From: Rubrivirga sp046845755
GTDB taxonomy: Bacteria; Bacteroidota; Rhodothermia; Rhodothermales; Rubricoccaceae
Length of the DNA stretch: 64,000 bases
Direction: 5' to 3'
Assembly: GCF_046845755.1 (NCBI RefSeq)
Contig: NZ_CP177357.1
Span: forward strand, 620,001-684,000
In this document: positions 16,172 to 25,633 of the stretch, piece by piece
Position numbering within the stretch: position 1 is the first letter of the stretch
Layout: the number at the start of each line of letters is the position of its first letter
The notes under the pieces: generated by a model
The model's input: the letters and a program-made list of their open reading frames with translations, nothing else
What the model was told of the DNA's origin: nothing
Databases searched by the model: none
Program-made: the position numbers and the translations under genes

Positions 16172-16912
16172 ATGTTGCAAATCCCGCCCACGGGGCCCGA
16201 CCCCGACGCCCCGACCGCCAGTTCGCTCGTCCTCGACCTCTGCGGCGTCGTCAAGCGCTACCGCGAGGGCGACGCCACGCGCGACGTGCTCCAGGGCGTC
16301 GACCTCGCCATGCCGCGCGGGACGGTCGGCGCGCTCGTCGGCCGCAGCGGCGCCGGCAAGTCGACGCTCTTGAACGTGATGTCCGGCATCGACCGGCCCG
16401 ACGGCGGGACGGTCACCGTCGACGGCGTCGCCCTCGGCACGCTGTCCGAGCGCGACCGGACGCTCTTCCGCCGCCGCCACGTCGGGTTCGTGTTCCAGTT
16501 CTACAACCTGGTCCCGACCCTGACGGTCGCCGAGAACGTCCGCTTCCTGCTCGACCTCGACGGCGCCCCGGACGCGCACGAGCGCGCCGCCGCGCTCCTC
16601 GACGAGGTCGGGCTGGCCGACCGCGCCGACACCTTTCCCGACCGCTTGTCCGGCGGCGAGCAGCAGCGCGTGGCGATCGCGCGGGCCCTCGCCCACGACC
16701 CCGCTCTCGTCCTGGCCGACGAGCCGACCGGCGACCTCGACGCCCGGACCGGCGAGCGCATCCTGGACCTGTTGGAGACGCTGACGCGCGAGCGCGGCCG
16801 GTCGCTCCTGATGGTCACCCACGACGAGTCGACCCTGACCCGCGTCGACACCGTCTTCCGGCTGGCGGACGGGCGCGTGACGGAGACGCGTGGCACAAGG
16901 GCCGAGGCATGA
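16172..16912 (+). CDS. ABC transporter ATP-binding protein (LolD/YbbA-like)
   Basis: This 246-aa ATPase carries Walker A GRSGAGKS, a Q-loop in FVFQFYNLVPTLTV, the signature LSGGEQQR, Walker B LVLADEPTGDLD and the H-loop MVTHD. It resembles the MacB/LolD/YbbA class, which drives MacB-type or YbbP-type permeases rather than substrate importers. The stop codon overlaps the ATG of the permease gene (ATGA at 16909-16912), so the two are translationally coupled and form one exporter. The substrate is not predictable; envelope lipid or lipoprotein handling is only a family-level idea. Confidence 0.95.
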   Translation: MLQIPPTGPDPDAPTASSLVLDLCGVVKRYREGDATRDVLQGVDLAMPRGTVGALVGRSGAGKSTLLNVMSGIDRPDGGTVTVDGVALGTLSERDRTLFRRRHVGFVFQFYNLVPTLTVAENVRFLLDLDGAPDAHERAAALLDEVGLADRADTFPDRLSGGEQQRVAIARALAHDPALVLADEPTGDLDARTGERILDLLETLTRERGRSLLMVTHDESTLTRVDTVFRLADGRVTETRGTRAEA

Positions 16913-19548
16913 GCCGGCCGCTCTTCCGCTCCAGCCGGCGCTACCTCACGCGGCACCCCCTGCTGACGGTCCTGTCGATTCTGGGCGTCGCGCTCGGCGT
17001 CGCCGTCAGCGTCGCCGTCGACCTCGCGAACACGAGCGCCCTGCGTGCCTTCGAGCTGTCCGGCGAGGCCCTCACCGGGCAGGCGACGCACCAGGTCGTC
17101 GGCGGGCCGGGCGGCGTGGACGGCGGGCTCGTCGCCGAGCTGGTGGCCTCGAACGTCGGCGCCGTGGCCCCGGTCGTCGAGGGCGACGCACGCGTGGCGC
17201 GGCGGCCGTCGCTCGTGGTCTCCGTGCTCGGCGTCGACCCGTTCGCCGAGTCCGCCTTCCGGCCGTTCGTCGGCGGCCCGTCGTCGGGCCTGGACGCCGG
17301 CGCCTTCCTGACCGTCCCCGGCGCGATCCTGCTCTCCCAAGGCACCGCCGTCGACCTCGGCGTGGCCGTCGGCGACACGCTCGGGCTGACCATCGACGGC
17401 CGCGACGAGACAGCGCGCGTCGTGGGCCTGCTCACGGCCGACGACGACCGCAGCGCGAGCGCCCTGCAAAACCTGCTGGTGGCGGATGTGTCGACGGCGC
17501 AGGAGTGGTTTGGGATGGGGCACGGGGGACGTGGGAAGGGGCAAGAGGCAGAAGACTGGGAGACGACCGCAAGCGTGGTGGGCGAGGAGCCCCTTGGCCC
17601 TTCCCCCATGCCCCTTGCCGCCGCCAACGGCGGCCGCCTCTCCCGCATCGACCTCGTCCTCGCCTCCGACGACGCCGTCGCGGCCGTCCGCCAGCGGCTG
17701 CCGCCCGGGACCGAGGTCCGCCCGGCGTCCACGCAGGCCGAGGCGCTCTCGACCATGACCGCCGCCTTCCGGCTCAACCTGACCGCGCTGTCCCTGCTGG
17801 CGCTCGTCGTCGGCGTCTTCCTGATCTACAACACCGTCACGTTTGCCGTCGTCCAGCGGCGGCGCGTGCTAGCGACGTACCGCGCGCTCGGGGTCACGCG
17901 CGCCGAGGTGTTCCGCGCCGTCCTCGGCGAGGCGCTCGTCGTCGGCGTGGTCGGGACGGCCGTCGGGATCGGGCTGGGGGTTGTGATGGGGAGCGGGCTC
18001 GTCCGCCTTGTTACGCAGACGATCGGCGACCTGTACTTCGTCGTCCGCGTCCGCGAGCTCGACGTCTCGACGCTAGCGCTCGCCAAGGGCGTCGCGCTCG
18101 GGCTTGGGGCCACGCTCATCGGTGCGCTGCGGCCCGGTTGGGAGGCCGCCTCGACCGCACCCGCGACGGCGCTCCGCCGCTCGACGCAGGAGGAGTCCGC
18201 GGGCGCGAATGCGGCCCGGCTGGCGCTGGCGGGGCTGGCGACGCTCGCGGCGGGCGTCGGCGTGTTGTGGATCCCCGCCGGGGTGGCCGGCGCGTACGCT
18301 GGGATGCTCGGGATTCTGGCCGGGACCGCCCTCGTCGTGCCCTGGCTCACGATGCAGTGGGCCCGGATAACGGGACCCATCCTGGGCGCGCTGCTCGGGC
18401 CCGTCGGGCGGATGGCCGCGCGCGGGATCGCCGCCAGCCTCAGCCGCACCGCCGTCGCCGTCGCCGCGCTCGCGGTCGCCGTCGCCGCGACGGTCGGCGT
18501 CGCCACGATGGTGTCCTCGTTCCGCACGACCGTCGCCGACTGGCTCGGCGCCGTGCTCGTCTCCGACGTCTATGTCCAGCCGCCCGCGACCGTCTTCCGT
18601 CGGGGCGGCGCCGTGCTCGACGACACGCTCGCGGCCCGGCTCGCGGCGCTCGACGGCGTCGAGCGCGCCGACGCCATCCGCGTCCGGACGCTGGATATGG
18701 GCAGCGGGCCGTTCGACCTCGTCGTGAGCCGGATCGACGGCACCCGCGCCGGGATCTACCGCTACAAGCAGGGTTCTGCCGAAGCCGTCGCCGCATCCGC
18801 CGACCGCGCCGTCGCCGTCTCCGAGCCCTTCGCCTTCCGCTTCGACGTGGCCGTCGGCGACACGCTCACGCTCCCGACCGACCGCGGCGACCGCCGCTAC
18901 CCGATCTCCGGCATCTACTACGACTACGGCAACGACCTCGGCGTCGTGCTCATGGACGAGGCCCCGTTTTTAGAGGCGTACCGCGACCCCGGGTTCGCCG
19001 GCACGGCCCTGACCGCCGCGCCCGGCGTCGCGCCGAACGATCTGGTTGCCCGGGCCCGCGCGCTCGCCGAGGCGTCCGGCCAGCGCGTCATCGTGCGCTC
19101 GAACCGCGACCTGCGGCAGGCCAGCCTCGAGATCTTCGACCAGACGTTCGTCGTCACCTCCGTGCTGCGCCTGCTGGCGGTCGCCGTCGCGTTCGTGGGC
19201 GTGCTGTCGGCGCTGATGGCGATCCAACTGGAGCGCACGCGCGAGCTGGCGATGCTGCGCGCCCAGGGCATGACGCCGTGGGAGGTCCGCAAGATGGTGG
19301 TCGCCGAGACCGGCGTGCTCGGCCTGTGGGCCGGGCTGCTGGCGGTGCCCCTGGGGCTGGCACTCGCGGCCGTGCTGGTGTTCGTGGTCAACGTCCGCTC
19401 GTTCGGGTGGACGCTGGCGTTCGAGGTGTCGCCCGCCGTGCTGCTGCAAGCCGTCGGGCTGGCCGTCGGCGCGGCGCTACTGGCCGGCCTGTACCCGGCG
19501 TGGAAGATGTCGAAGACCGACCCCGCGCTGGCGCTGCGCGGCGAGTAG
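16909..19548 (+). CDS. ABC transporter permease, FtsX/YbbP-like, with low-complexity insert
   Basis: The 879-aa inner-membrane partner of the preceding ATPase has FtsX-domain architecture. There is an N-terminal transmembrane helix (LLTVLSILGVALGVAVSVAV), a large extracytoplasmic domain, a membrane block around residues 285-400 (LLALVVGVFLIYNTVTFAVV), a second large periplasmic domain and a C-terminal FtsX block (AVGLAVGAALLAGLYPAWK). This double arrangement is the YbbP type. Residues about 203-245 are an anomalous Gly/Lys/Pro-rich insert (GKGQEAEDWETTASV context). Its DNA (17514-17619) is formed by imperfect inverted copies of the GGGAAGGGGCAAG intergenic repeat also present near 28620 and 28740, so a repeat seems to have inserted in frame. 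Confidence 0.9.
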   Translation: MSRPLFRSSRRYLTRHPLLTVLSILGVALGVAVSVAVDLANTSALRAFELSGEALTGQATHQVVGGPGGVDGGLVAELVASNVGAVAPVVEGDARVARRPSLVVSVLGVDPFAESAFRPFVGGPSSGLDAGAFLTVPGAILLSQGTAVDLGVAVGDTLGLTIDGRDETARVVGLLTADDDRSASALQNLLVADVSTAQEWFGMGHGGRGKGQEAEDWETTASVVGEEPLGPSPMPLAAANGGRLSRIDLVLASDDAVAAVRQRLPPGTEVRPASTQAEALSTMTAAFRLNLTALSLLALVVGVFLIYNTVTFAVVQRRRVLATYRALGVTRAEVFRAVLGEALVVGVVGTAVGIGLGVVMGSGLVRLVTQTIGDLYFVVRVRELDVSTLALAKGVALGLGATLIGALRPGWEAASTAPATALRRSTQEESAGANAARLALAGLATLAAGVGVLWIPAGVAGAYAGMLGILAGTALVVPWLTMQWARITGPILGALLGPVGRMAARGIAASLSRTAVAVAALAVAVAATVGVATMVSSFRTTVADWLGAVLVSDVYVQPPATVFRRGGAVLDDTLAARLAALDGVERADAIRVRTLDMGSGPFDLVVSRIDGTRAGIYRYKQGSAEAVAASADRAVAVSEPFAFRFDVAVGDTLTLPTDRGDRRYPISGIYYDYGNDLGVVLMDEAPFLEAYRDPGFAGTALTAAPGVAPNDLVARARALAEASGQRVIVRSNRDLRQASLEIFDQTFVVTSVLRLLAVAVAFVGVLSALMAIQLERTRELAMLRAQGMTPWEVRKMVVAETGVLGLWAGLLAVPLGLALAAVLVFVVNVRSFGWTLAFEVSPAVLLQAVGLAVGAALLAGLYPAWKMSKTDPALALRGE

Positions 19549-19594
19549 CGCCGCCTCTGGACGGGGTGGGGGAGAGGAGCGCTCGCACGAGGTC

Positions 19595-19768
19595 GTGCTC
19601 GGCAGACCCCCCGCTCCCTCTTCCGGTCGCTGCGCTCCCAGGTCAGGGAGCTGTCCCCCTTGCCAAGGGGGACAGTTCGCGCGGCGTCGTGCCGGGTGGT
19701 CGTGGCGCGCGGCTGCTGGCGCCTGCCTTGCGTAGGGGCACCGCGCGGACGGGGGGTCTGCCGAGCAC
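19595..19768. repeat. 174-bp intergenic element with 19-bp perfect terminal inverted repeats
   Basis: GTGCTCGGCAGACCCCCCG (19595-19613) and its exact reverse complement (19750-19768) bound a 174-bp segment with no gene. Inside is a further palindrome, CTGTCCCCCTTGCC followed by AAGGGGGACAG. The terminal motif resembles GGGGGCTGCCGAGCAC after the 15963 repeat. It behaves like a small non-coding repeat element (MITE- or REP-like). It accounts for most of the 308-bp gap between the permease and the tricorn gene. No target-site duplication is obvious. Confidence 0.65.
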
Positions 19769-19828
19769 CCCGCCTGCTGGCGCCCGGCGACGTCGCCCGC
19801 GCTCTTGGCGCCCCTAGCGGACCCGCAG

Positions 19829-19836
19829 TACCATCG
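19829..19836 (+). promoter_or_regulatory. TACCATCG -7-type promoter box
   Basis: TACCATCG sits 28 nt before the tricorn ATG at 19857, close to the usual spacing of this motif in the window. Confidence 0.4.
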
Positions 19837-19856
19837 GATCCCACCCCACCACCCCG

Positions 19857-22800
19857 ATGCGCGTCGTCCCCGCCCTCCTGCTGTCCCTCGCCCTCGCCGC
19901 CGGCGCCGGCGCCCAGACGCTCCTCTTGCGCCAGCCGACCGTCAGCGACCGCCACATCGCCTTCGCGTACGGCGGCGACCTCTGGACCGTCGGCCGCGAC
20001 GGCGGCCAGGCCCGCCGCGTGACCACGTTCCCCGGCGTCGAGGCCGACCCGCACCTCTCGCCCGACGGCGCCTGGCTCGCGTTCTCCGGCGACTACGATG
20101 GCAACACCGACGTCTACGTCGTGCCCGTCGGCGGCGGCGAGCCCCAGCGGCTGACCTGGCACCCCGGCGCCGACCGCGCGCGTGGCTGGACCGACGACGG
20201 CCGCGTCCTCTTTATCTCGGGCCGCGACAACGCGCCCCGCCCCGAGTCGGCGTTCTTCACCATCGCCCCCGGCGACCCGATGCCGGCCCGCCTGCCGCTC
20301 CCGCGCGGCTTCGAGGGCGACCTCCGCGACGGGCGGCTCGCCTACGAGCGGATCGACCGGTGGGACCCCGAGTGGCGCGGCTACCGCGGCGGCCAGGCCC
20401 AGCCCATCCGCATCCTCGACCTCGACACGCTCGACGAGACCACCATCCCCTGGAGCGGCACCGTCGACACCGAGCCCGTCTGGCTCGGCGAGACGGTCTA
20501 CTTCCTGTCCGACCGCGACGACGCCGCGAACGTCTGGAGCTACGACACGGCGACCGGCACGCTCCGCCAGCGGACGTTCCACGCCGACTACGACGTCAAG
20601 CACCTCGACGCCGGCGGCGGGACCGTCGTCTACGAGCAGGCCGGCGGTCTCCACCGCCTCGACCCCGACGGCGAGCCGCGCCCGCTCGCCATCACTGCGA
20701 CCGGCGACCTCCCCTGGGCCCGCCCCCACTGGGAGGCCGTCGACGACGCCGTCGCGCGCGTCTCGCTCTCGCCGACCGGCCAGCGCGCGCTCGTTGAGGC
20801 CCGAGGCGAGGTGTTCACGGTCCCCGTCGAGCACGGCGACTGGCGCAACCTCTCGCGCGCGTCGGGCGCCGCCGACCGCGACCCGTCGTGGTCGCCCGAC
20901 GGCCGCCACGTCGCCTGGTTTTCCGACGCCTCCGGCGAGTACCAGCTGATGATCGGGGACCCGGCCGGCGTCGAGCCCGCCCGCGCGCTCGACCTGCCCG
21001 GCCCGGCGTTCTACTACGAGCCCGAGTGGGCCCCCGACGCCGCCCACATCGCCTTTACCGACACCGACCGCAACCTGTGGGTCTTGGACGTCGCCTCGGG
21101 CGCCGCCCGGCGCGTCGACGGCGACGCCTTCGCCCACCCCGAGCGCACGCTCGCGCCCCGGTGGTCGCCCGACGGCCGCTACCTCGCCTACGCCCGGCGC
21201 GGCTCCAACCAGCTCCGCCGCGTCGTCGTCTACGACACCGAGACCGGCGACACGCACGCCGTCACCGACGGCCTCTCGGACGCCTACTCGCCCGCCTGGG
21301 ACGCGTCGGGGAAGTACCTCTACGTGCTCGCGAGCACCAACCTCGGCGTGGCCTCGGGCTGGCTCGACATGAGCGCCTTCGGCCCGGACGTCACGGCCGC
21401 GCCGTACCTCATCGTCCTGGCCGCCGACGAGCCGTCGCCGCTCCTGCCCCGGAGCGACGAGGAGCCGGTCGCCGCAGGCGAGGACGACGATGAGGAGGGA
21501 GAGGACGAGGAGCCCGCGCCCGTCGAGATCGCCTTCGACGGCATCCTGCACCGCACGGTCGCGCTCGACCTCCCGGACGCGCCGTACACCGAGCTGCTCG
21601 CGGGCCCGGCGGGCGTCCTGTTCCTGGCCGAGGCTGGCGACGACGGCGCGACGCTCCACCGTTGGAGCCTGGAGGACCGCGAGGCGGCACCGTTCCTGAC
21701 CGGCGTCACCGCCGCGTCCGTCTCCCACGACGGGTCCAAGATGGCCGTCGGCGCGGGCGGCGGCTGGCGCGTGGTCGGCACCGAGGCCCCGCCGGAGCCC
21801 GGGGACGGGGCGCTCGCGCTCGGGCTCCGGGCCGAGGTCGACCCCGCCGCCGAGTGGGCCCAGATCTTCGACGACGCCTGGCGCTTCCAGCGCGACTACT
21901 TCTACGCCCCCAACCTCCACGGCGCCGACTGGGACGCCGTCCGCGCGATGTACGAGCCGTGGCTGGCCCACGTCCGCCACCGCAGCGACCTCACCTACCT
22001 GCTCGACGTGCTCGGCGGCGAGACCTCGGTCGGCCACTCGTTCACCGGCGGCGGCGACGAGCCCGACGTCGAGCGCGTGGCCGTCGGCCTGCTCGGCGCC
22101 GACGTCGAGGTCGTCGACGGGCGGTACCGGCTGGCGCGGATCTACACGGCCGAAAGCTGGAACCCCGGCCTGAGCGCCCCGCTCGCGGCGCCGGGCGTCG
22201 ACGTGTCGGAAGGCGACTTTCTCGTCGGCGTCGACGGCGTCGAGCTGACGGCGGCGACCAGCCTGTATCGGCCGTTCGCGGGCACCGCCGGCCGACAGAC
22301 CGTCCTCCACGTCAACGACCGCCCGACGTTCGTGGGCGCGCGGCGCGTGACCGTCGTGCCGGTCGCCAGCGAGGCCGGGCTCCGCCAGCGGGCCTGGGTC
22401 GAGGACAACCGCCGGTTCGTCGACGCGCGCTCTGGCGGGCGCCTCGCCTACGCCTGGGTCCCCGACACCGGCGACAGCGGGTACGAGTCGTTCAACCGCT
22501 ACTACTTCGCCCAGCAAGACCGCGACGGCGCCGTCGTCGACGAGCGCTACAACAACGGCGGGACGGCCGCCGACTACATCATCGACGTGCTCGCGCGCGA
22601 GCGGTACGGCTACTTCAACAACCCCGTCGGCGACCGCGAGCCGTGGTCGACGCCGATGGCGGGGATCTGGGGCGCCAAGGTCATGCTCATCAACGAGATG
22701 TCCGGCTCTGGCGGCGACCTCCTGCCCTACATGTTCCGCGCGCGCGGGCTCGGCCCGCTCGTCGGGACCAAGACGTGGGGCGGACTCGTCGGCATCTGGG

Positions 22801-23063
22801 ACACGCCGTCGCTCGTCGACGGCGGCTACATCACCGCCCCCCGCGGCGGCTTTTATGACCTCGACGGCCGGTGGTCGGTCGAGAACGAGGGCGTCGCGCC
22901 CGACGTCGAGGTCGACATCACGCCGCGCGACTGGGTCGACGGCCGCGACCCCCAGCTGGAGCGCGCCGTCGACCTCGCGCTCGAAATGCTGGACGCGAAT
23001 CCCGTCGAGCGGCTCGCCGAGCCGCCCCCGCCTGTCCGCTCCATCCGCCCCGCCGGCCGCTGA
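19857..23063 (+). CDS. Tricorn-like S41 peptidase
   Basis: This 1068-aa exported protein (signal peptide ending AAGAGAQ) has the tricorn layout. WD/TolB-like beta-propeller repeats (PHLSPDGAWLAFSGDYDGN, PSWSPDGRHVAWFSD, PRWSPDGRYLAYARRGSN) fill the N-terminal half. An acidic linker (Glu/Asp-rich, about residues 535-560) separates the propellers. A C-terminal core carries a PDZ-like segment and the S41 catalytic region. GETSVGHSF holds the tricorn-type catalytic His, NEMSGSGGDLL holds the nucleophile Ser, and VENEGVAPDVE matches the late Glu. The family degrades oligopeptides passed through the propellers. Outside the archaea these proteins are usually periplasmic, as the signal suggests. It stands alone behind its own -7-type box. 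Confidence 0.93.
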   Translation: MRVVPALLLSLALAAGAGAQTLLLRQPTVSDRHIAFAYGGDLWTVGRDGGQARRVTTFPGVEADPHLSPDGAWLAFSGDYDGNTDVYVVPVGGGEPQRLTWHPGADRARGWTDDGRVLFISGRDNAPRPESAFFTIAPGDPMPARLPLPRGFEGDLRDGRLAYERIDRWDPEWRGYRGGQAQPIRILDLDTLDETTIPWSGTVDTEPVWLGETVYFLSDRDDAANVWSYDTATGTLRQRTFHADYDVKHLDAGGGTVVYEQAGGLHRLDPDGEPRPLAITATGDLPWARPHWEAVDDAVARVSLSPTGQRALVEARGEVFTVPVEHGDWRNLSRASGAADRDPSWSPDGRHVAWFSDASGEYQLMIGDPAGVEPARALDLPGPAFYYEPEWAPDAAHIAFTDTDRNLWVLDVASGAARRVDGDAFAHPERTLAPRWSPDGRYLAYARRGSNQLRRVVVYDTETGDTHAVTDGLSDAYSPAWDASGKYLYVLASTNLGVASGWLDMSAFGPDVTAAPYLIVLAADEPSPLLPRSDEEPVAAGEDDDEEGEDEEPAPVEIAFDGILHRTVALDLPDAPYTELLAGPAGVLFLAEAGDDGATLHRWSLEDREAAPFLTGVTAASVSHDGSKMAVGAGGGWRVVGTEAPPEPGDGALALGLRAEVDPAAEWAQIFDDAWRFQRDYFYAPNLHGADWDAVRAMYEPWLAHVRHRSDLTYLLDVLGGETSVGHSFTGGGDEPDVERVAVGLLGADVEVVDGRYRLARIYTAESWNPGLSAPLAAPGVDVSEGDFLVGVDGVELTAATSLYRPFAGTAGRQTVLHVNDRPTFVGARRVTVVPVASEAGLRQRAWVEDNRRFVDARSGGRLAYAWVPDTGDSGYESFNRYYFAQQDRDGAVVDERYNNGGTAADYIIDVLARERYGYFNNPVGDREPWSTPMAGIWGAKVMLINEMSGSGGDLLPYMFRARGLGPLVGTKTWGGLVGIWDTPSLVDGGYITAPRGGFYDLDGRWSVENEGVAPDVEVDITPRDWVDGRDPQLERAVDLALEMLDANPVERLAEPPPPVRSIRPAGR

Positions 23064-23101
23064 CCCGCACGTCGGTTCGCGCCGCCTTCCCAGATCACGT
23101 C

Positions 23102-23122
23102 CCCTCTCCCGGTGGGAGAGGG
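23102..23122. repeat. Perfect 9-bp palindrome (CCCTCTCCC-GGT-GGGAGAGGG)
   Basis: A short intergenic hairpin between the tricorn and dehydrogenase genes. Sequence-related palindromes occur at 26948 and 44875. It may act as a transcription-end or mRNA-stability structure, but there is no T run. Confidence 0.5.
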
Positions 23123-23164
23123 ACAGGGTGAGGGGGGCGACCTCGAGCGCTGCTCCCTACCCAC

Positions 23165-24025
23165 ATGCACATCGCCTTTCTCGGCCTCGGCGCCATGGGT
23201 GCCCGGATGGCCGCCCACCTCGACCCCGCCGCCCTCACCGTCTGGAACCGCTCGCCTGGGCCGACGGCGTCCTTCCACCAGCGAGGCGCGACGGTCGCCA
23301 TGACGCCGCGCGAGGCCGCGACCGGCGCCGACCTCGTGATCGCCATGGTCACCGACGACGACGCCTCGCGCGCCGTCTGGACCGGCGCGGACGGTGCGCT
23401 CGCCGGGCTCGCGCCCGACGCCGTCGCCGTCGAGTCGAGCACGCTCACCCCGGGCTGGGTCCGTGAGCTGGCGGGCCTGGCGGAGCAGCGCGGGGCCCGA
23501 TTCCTCGATGCCCCCGTCTCCGGCTCGCGCCCCCAGGCGGACGCCGCCAGCCTGGTCTACCTCGTCGGCGGCGACGCCGACGCGCTCGCCGTCGCCCGAC
23601 CCGCGTTCGACGCGATAGGCGGGGCCGTCCACCACCTCGGGCCGGTCGGGCAGGGCGCGCTCGTCAAGCTGGCCGTGAACGCGCTGATGGGCGTGCAGGT
23701 GGCCGCGGCGGCCGAGCTGCTGGCCGCGCTCGCGGCCTCGGGCGTCGACCGCGCGACCGCCGCCGAGGTCTTGGGCGCGACGCCCGCCGCGAGCCCCGTC
23801 GCCGCGACGGCGATGCGGCTGATGGCGGCGGGAGACGACGACCCGCTCTTCCCCGTGGACCTGTTGGAAAAGGACCTGCGCTACGCGCTCGGGATGGCCG
23901 CCGCCGCCGGGGTCGACGCCCCGGCCGTCGACGCCGCGCGGGCGACGTTCGCGCGTGCCCAGGCCGCCGGGCTCGGCGACCGCAACATGACCGCCGTCGC
24001 CCGGCTTTACACCGACACGCCGTAG
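23165..24025 (+). CDS. NAD(P)-dependent 3-hydroxyisobutyrate dehydrogenase-family oxidoreductase
   Basis: The 286-aa cytoplasmic enzyme has the Rossmann motif AFLGLGAMGARMAAHL at its N-terminus and the substrate-site signature DAPVSGSRPQADAASL. The catalytic Lys is in GPVGQGALVKLAVNALMG. A second-domain helix carries the conserved KDLRYAL segment. This places it in the beta-hydroxyacid dehydrogenase family (3-hydroxyisobutyrate, tartronate semialdehyde or glyoxylate/succinic semialdehyde reductases); the sequence does not decide among these. Its 3' end overlaps the convergent M32 carboxypeptidase gene by 19 bp. No operon partner is present. Confidence 0.92.
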   Translation: MHIAFLGLGAMGARMAAHLDPAALTVWNRSPGPTASFHQRGATVAMTPREAATGADLVIAMVTDDDASRAVWTGADGALAGLAPDAVAVESSTLTPGWVRELAGLAEQRGARFLDAPVSGSRPQADAASLVYLVGGDADALAVARPAFDAIGGAVHHLGPVGQGALVKLAVNALMGVQVAAAAELLAALAASGVDRATAAEVLGATPAASPVAATAMRLMAAGDDDPLFPVDLLEKDLRYALGMAAAAGVDAPAVDAARATFARAQAAGLGDRNMTAVARLYTDTP

Positions 24026-25530
24026 AGCCGCCCCATCTTCGCCCGGGCGTACGCCAGCCACGGCTCGGCGTCGAGCCCCGTCCCCGTCGCGCCGACCAGG
24101 ATCTCGTCCGCCGTCTTCGCCCGCCCCCAGCGGTGGACGTGCTCGCGCAGCCACGCCAGCAGCGGCCCGAACTCGCCCGCCGCCATCTGTCCGTCGAGCC
24201 CGCCGAGCGCCGCGTCGGCCGCATTCCACAGCGGCACCGACATCAGGGTCCCCAGCGTGTAGGTCGGGAAGTAGCCGACGGCGCCGAGCGACCAGTGGAT
24301 GTCCTGGAGGCAGCCGTCGGCGTCGGTCTCCGGTACCACGCCGAGCAACTCGCGCATCCCGTCGCGCCACGCGTCGGGGAGGTCGGCCACGGCGAGGTCG
24401 CCCGCCAGCATCGCGCGCTCCAGCCGGAAGCGGAGCAGCACGTGGAGGTGGTACGTCAACTCGTCGGCCTCGACGCGAATCAGCGACGGCTCGACCTTGT
24501 TGATCGCCCGGACGAACGCGTCGCGCGCCACGCCCGCCAGCTGGGGGAATCGGCGCTGGAGGCCCGGGTACGCCCACGCCCAGAACGGCGCCGACCGCGC
24601 GACCAAGTTCTCATACAACCGCGACTGGCTCTCGTGGACGCCCAGCGAGGCCCCGTCCGCCAGCGGCGTCCGCGCCAGCTCCGGCGCCAGCCCCTGCTCG
24701 TAGAGCGCGTGGCCGACCTCGTGGACGGTCCCGAACAAGCCCGTCGGGAAAAACGCGGGGTCGACGCGCGTGGTGACGCGGACGTCGGTGTGCCCGAAGG
24801 CCGCGGTGAACGGGTGCGCGGCGAGGTCCTGCCGCCCGTGGTCCAGGCTGTAGCCGAGCGCGGTCGCCACCTCCAGCCCGAAGGCCCACTGGGCGTCGGC
24901 GTCGAACGGCGCGTGCAGGAACGCGTCGTCTGGCGCGGGCGCGTCGGCGACGGCGGCGACGAGCGGCACGAGCCCGGCCTGAAGCTGGTCGAACACGGCG
25001 GCGACGCTGGCGGTCGAGGCGCCGGGCTCGAACGCGTCGAGGAGGGCGTCGTAGCGGGCGTCGCCGGGCGAGGGCGTGTAGGCGGGCCCGCGCTCGCGTG
25101 CGACGAGCGGCGCGACCGCATCCGCCTCCTCGCGGGCGAGGGCGAACACGGCGTCGAGGTGGGGCGCGAACAGGGCGAACGCGTCGGCCTCGCGCGCCGC
25201 CTTCCACGCCTCCATCGCGCGCGCCGACGCCTCGGCCTTTTCGGCGACGAGCCGCGCGGGTACGAGCGTCGCCCGGTCCCAGTCGCGCTGCGTCACGCGC
25301 ACGAGCGCCCGGTCGAGGTCGGTCTCGGGCGATGCATTCGCCAGCCACGCGCCGACGGCCGGGTCGGTAAACCGCTCGTGCGCGACGCGGCGCAGCGTGG
25401 CGATCTGCCGCCCTCGCGCGCCCGCGCCGCCGGTCGGCATATACGTCTCCTGGTCCCACTCCAAGACGGCGGCGGCGTGGGAGAGGTCGGCGGTCTCGGC
25501 CAGGCGGTCGCGGAGGGCTGGGAGGGACAT
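24007..25530 (-). CDS. M32-family metallocarboxypeptidase
   Basis: This 507-aa enzyme removes C-terminal amino acids from peptides in the cytoplasm (thermostable carboxypeptidase 1 family). The zinc site is HEVGHALYEQG (HEXXH), followed by the family motif HESQSRLYENL that supplies the third zinc ligand region. The N-terminal WDQETYMP and the late QDIHWSLGAVGYFPTYTLG are also diagnostic. I chose ATG 25530 (MSLPALRDRLAET) because the upstream extension is low-complexity Pro/Arg sequence and the family starts here; the length is then typical. It converges on the dehydrogenase and is divergent from the luciferase-like gene. Confidence 0.95.
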   Translation of the reverse strand: MSLPALRDRLAETADLSHAAAVLEWDQETYMPTGGAGARGRQIATLRRVAHERFTDPAVGAWLANASPETDLDRALVRVTQRDWDRATLVPARLVAEKAEASARAMEAWKAAREADAFALFAPHLDAVFALAREEADAVAPLVARERGPAYTPSPGDARYDALLDAFEPGASTASVAAVFDQLQAGLVPLVAAVADAPAPDDAFLHAPFDADAQWAFGLEVATALGYSLDHGRQDLAAHPFTAAFGHTDVRVTTRVDPAFFPTGLFGTVHEVGHALYEQGLAPELARTPLADGASLGVHESQSRLYENLVARSAPFWAWAYPGLQRRFPQLAGVARDAFVRAINKVEPSLIRVEADELTYHLHVLLRFRLERAMLAGDLAVADLPDAWRDGMRELLGVVPETDADGCLQDIHWSLGAVGYFPTYTLGTLMSVPLWNAADAALGGLDGQMAAGEFGPLLAWLREHVHRWGRAKTADEILVGATGTGLDAEPWLAYARAKMGRLYGVSV

Positions 25531-25633
25531 GAGGCGGGAGGGGAGGGCGGAGGCAACCCCCCGGCCCGGGCGCGGATCCGGCGCCGGCGGCAACCGGGCC
25601 GCGCCGCGTCGCGTTTGCTTGGCGCAACAACCA

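Noticed and set aside
18924..22517. 1197-codon minus-strand open frame opposite the permease and tricorn genes
   Set aside because: Shadow frame caused by GC-rich codon structure; the + strand genes have full domain evidence.
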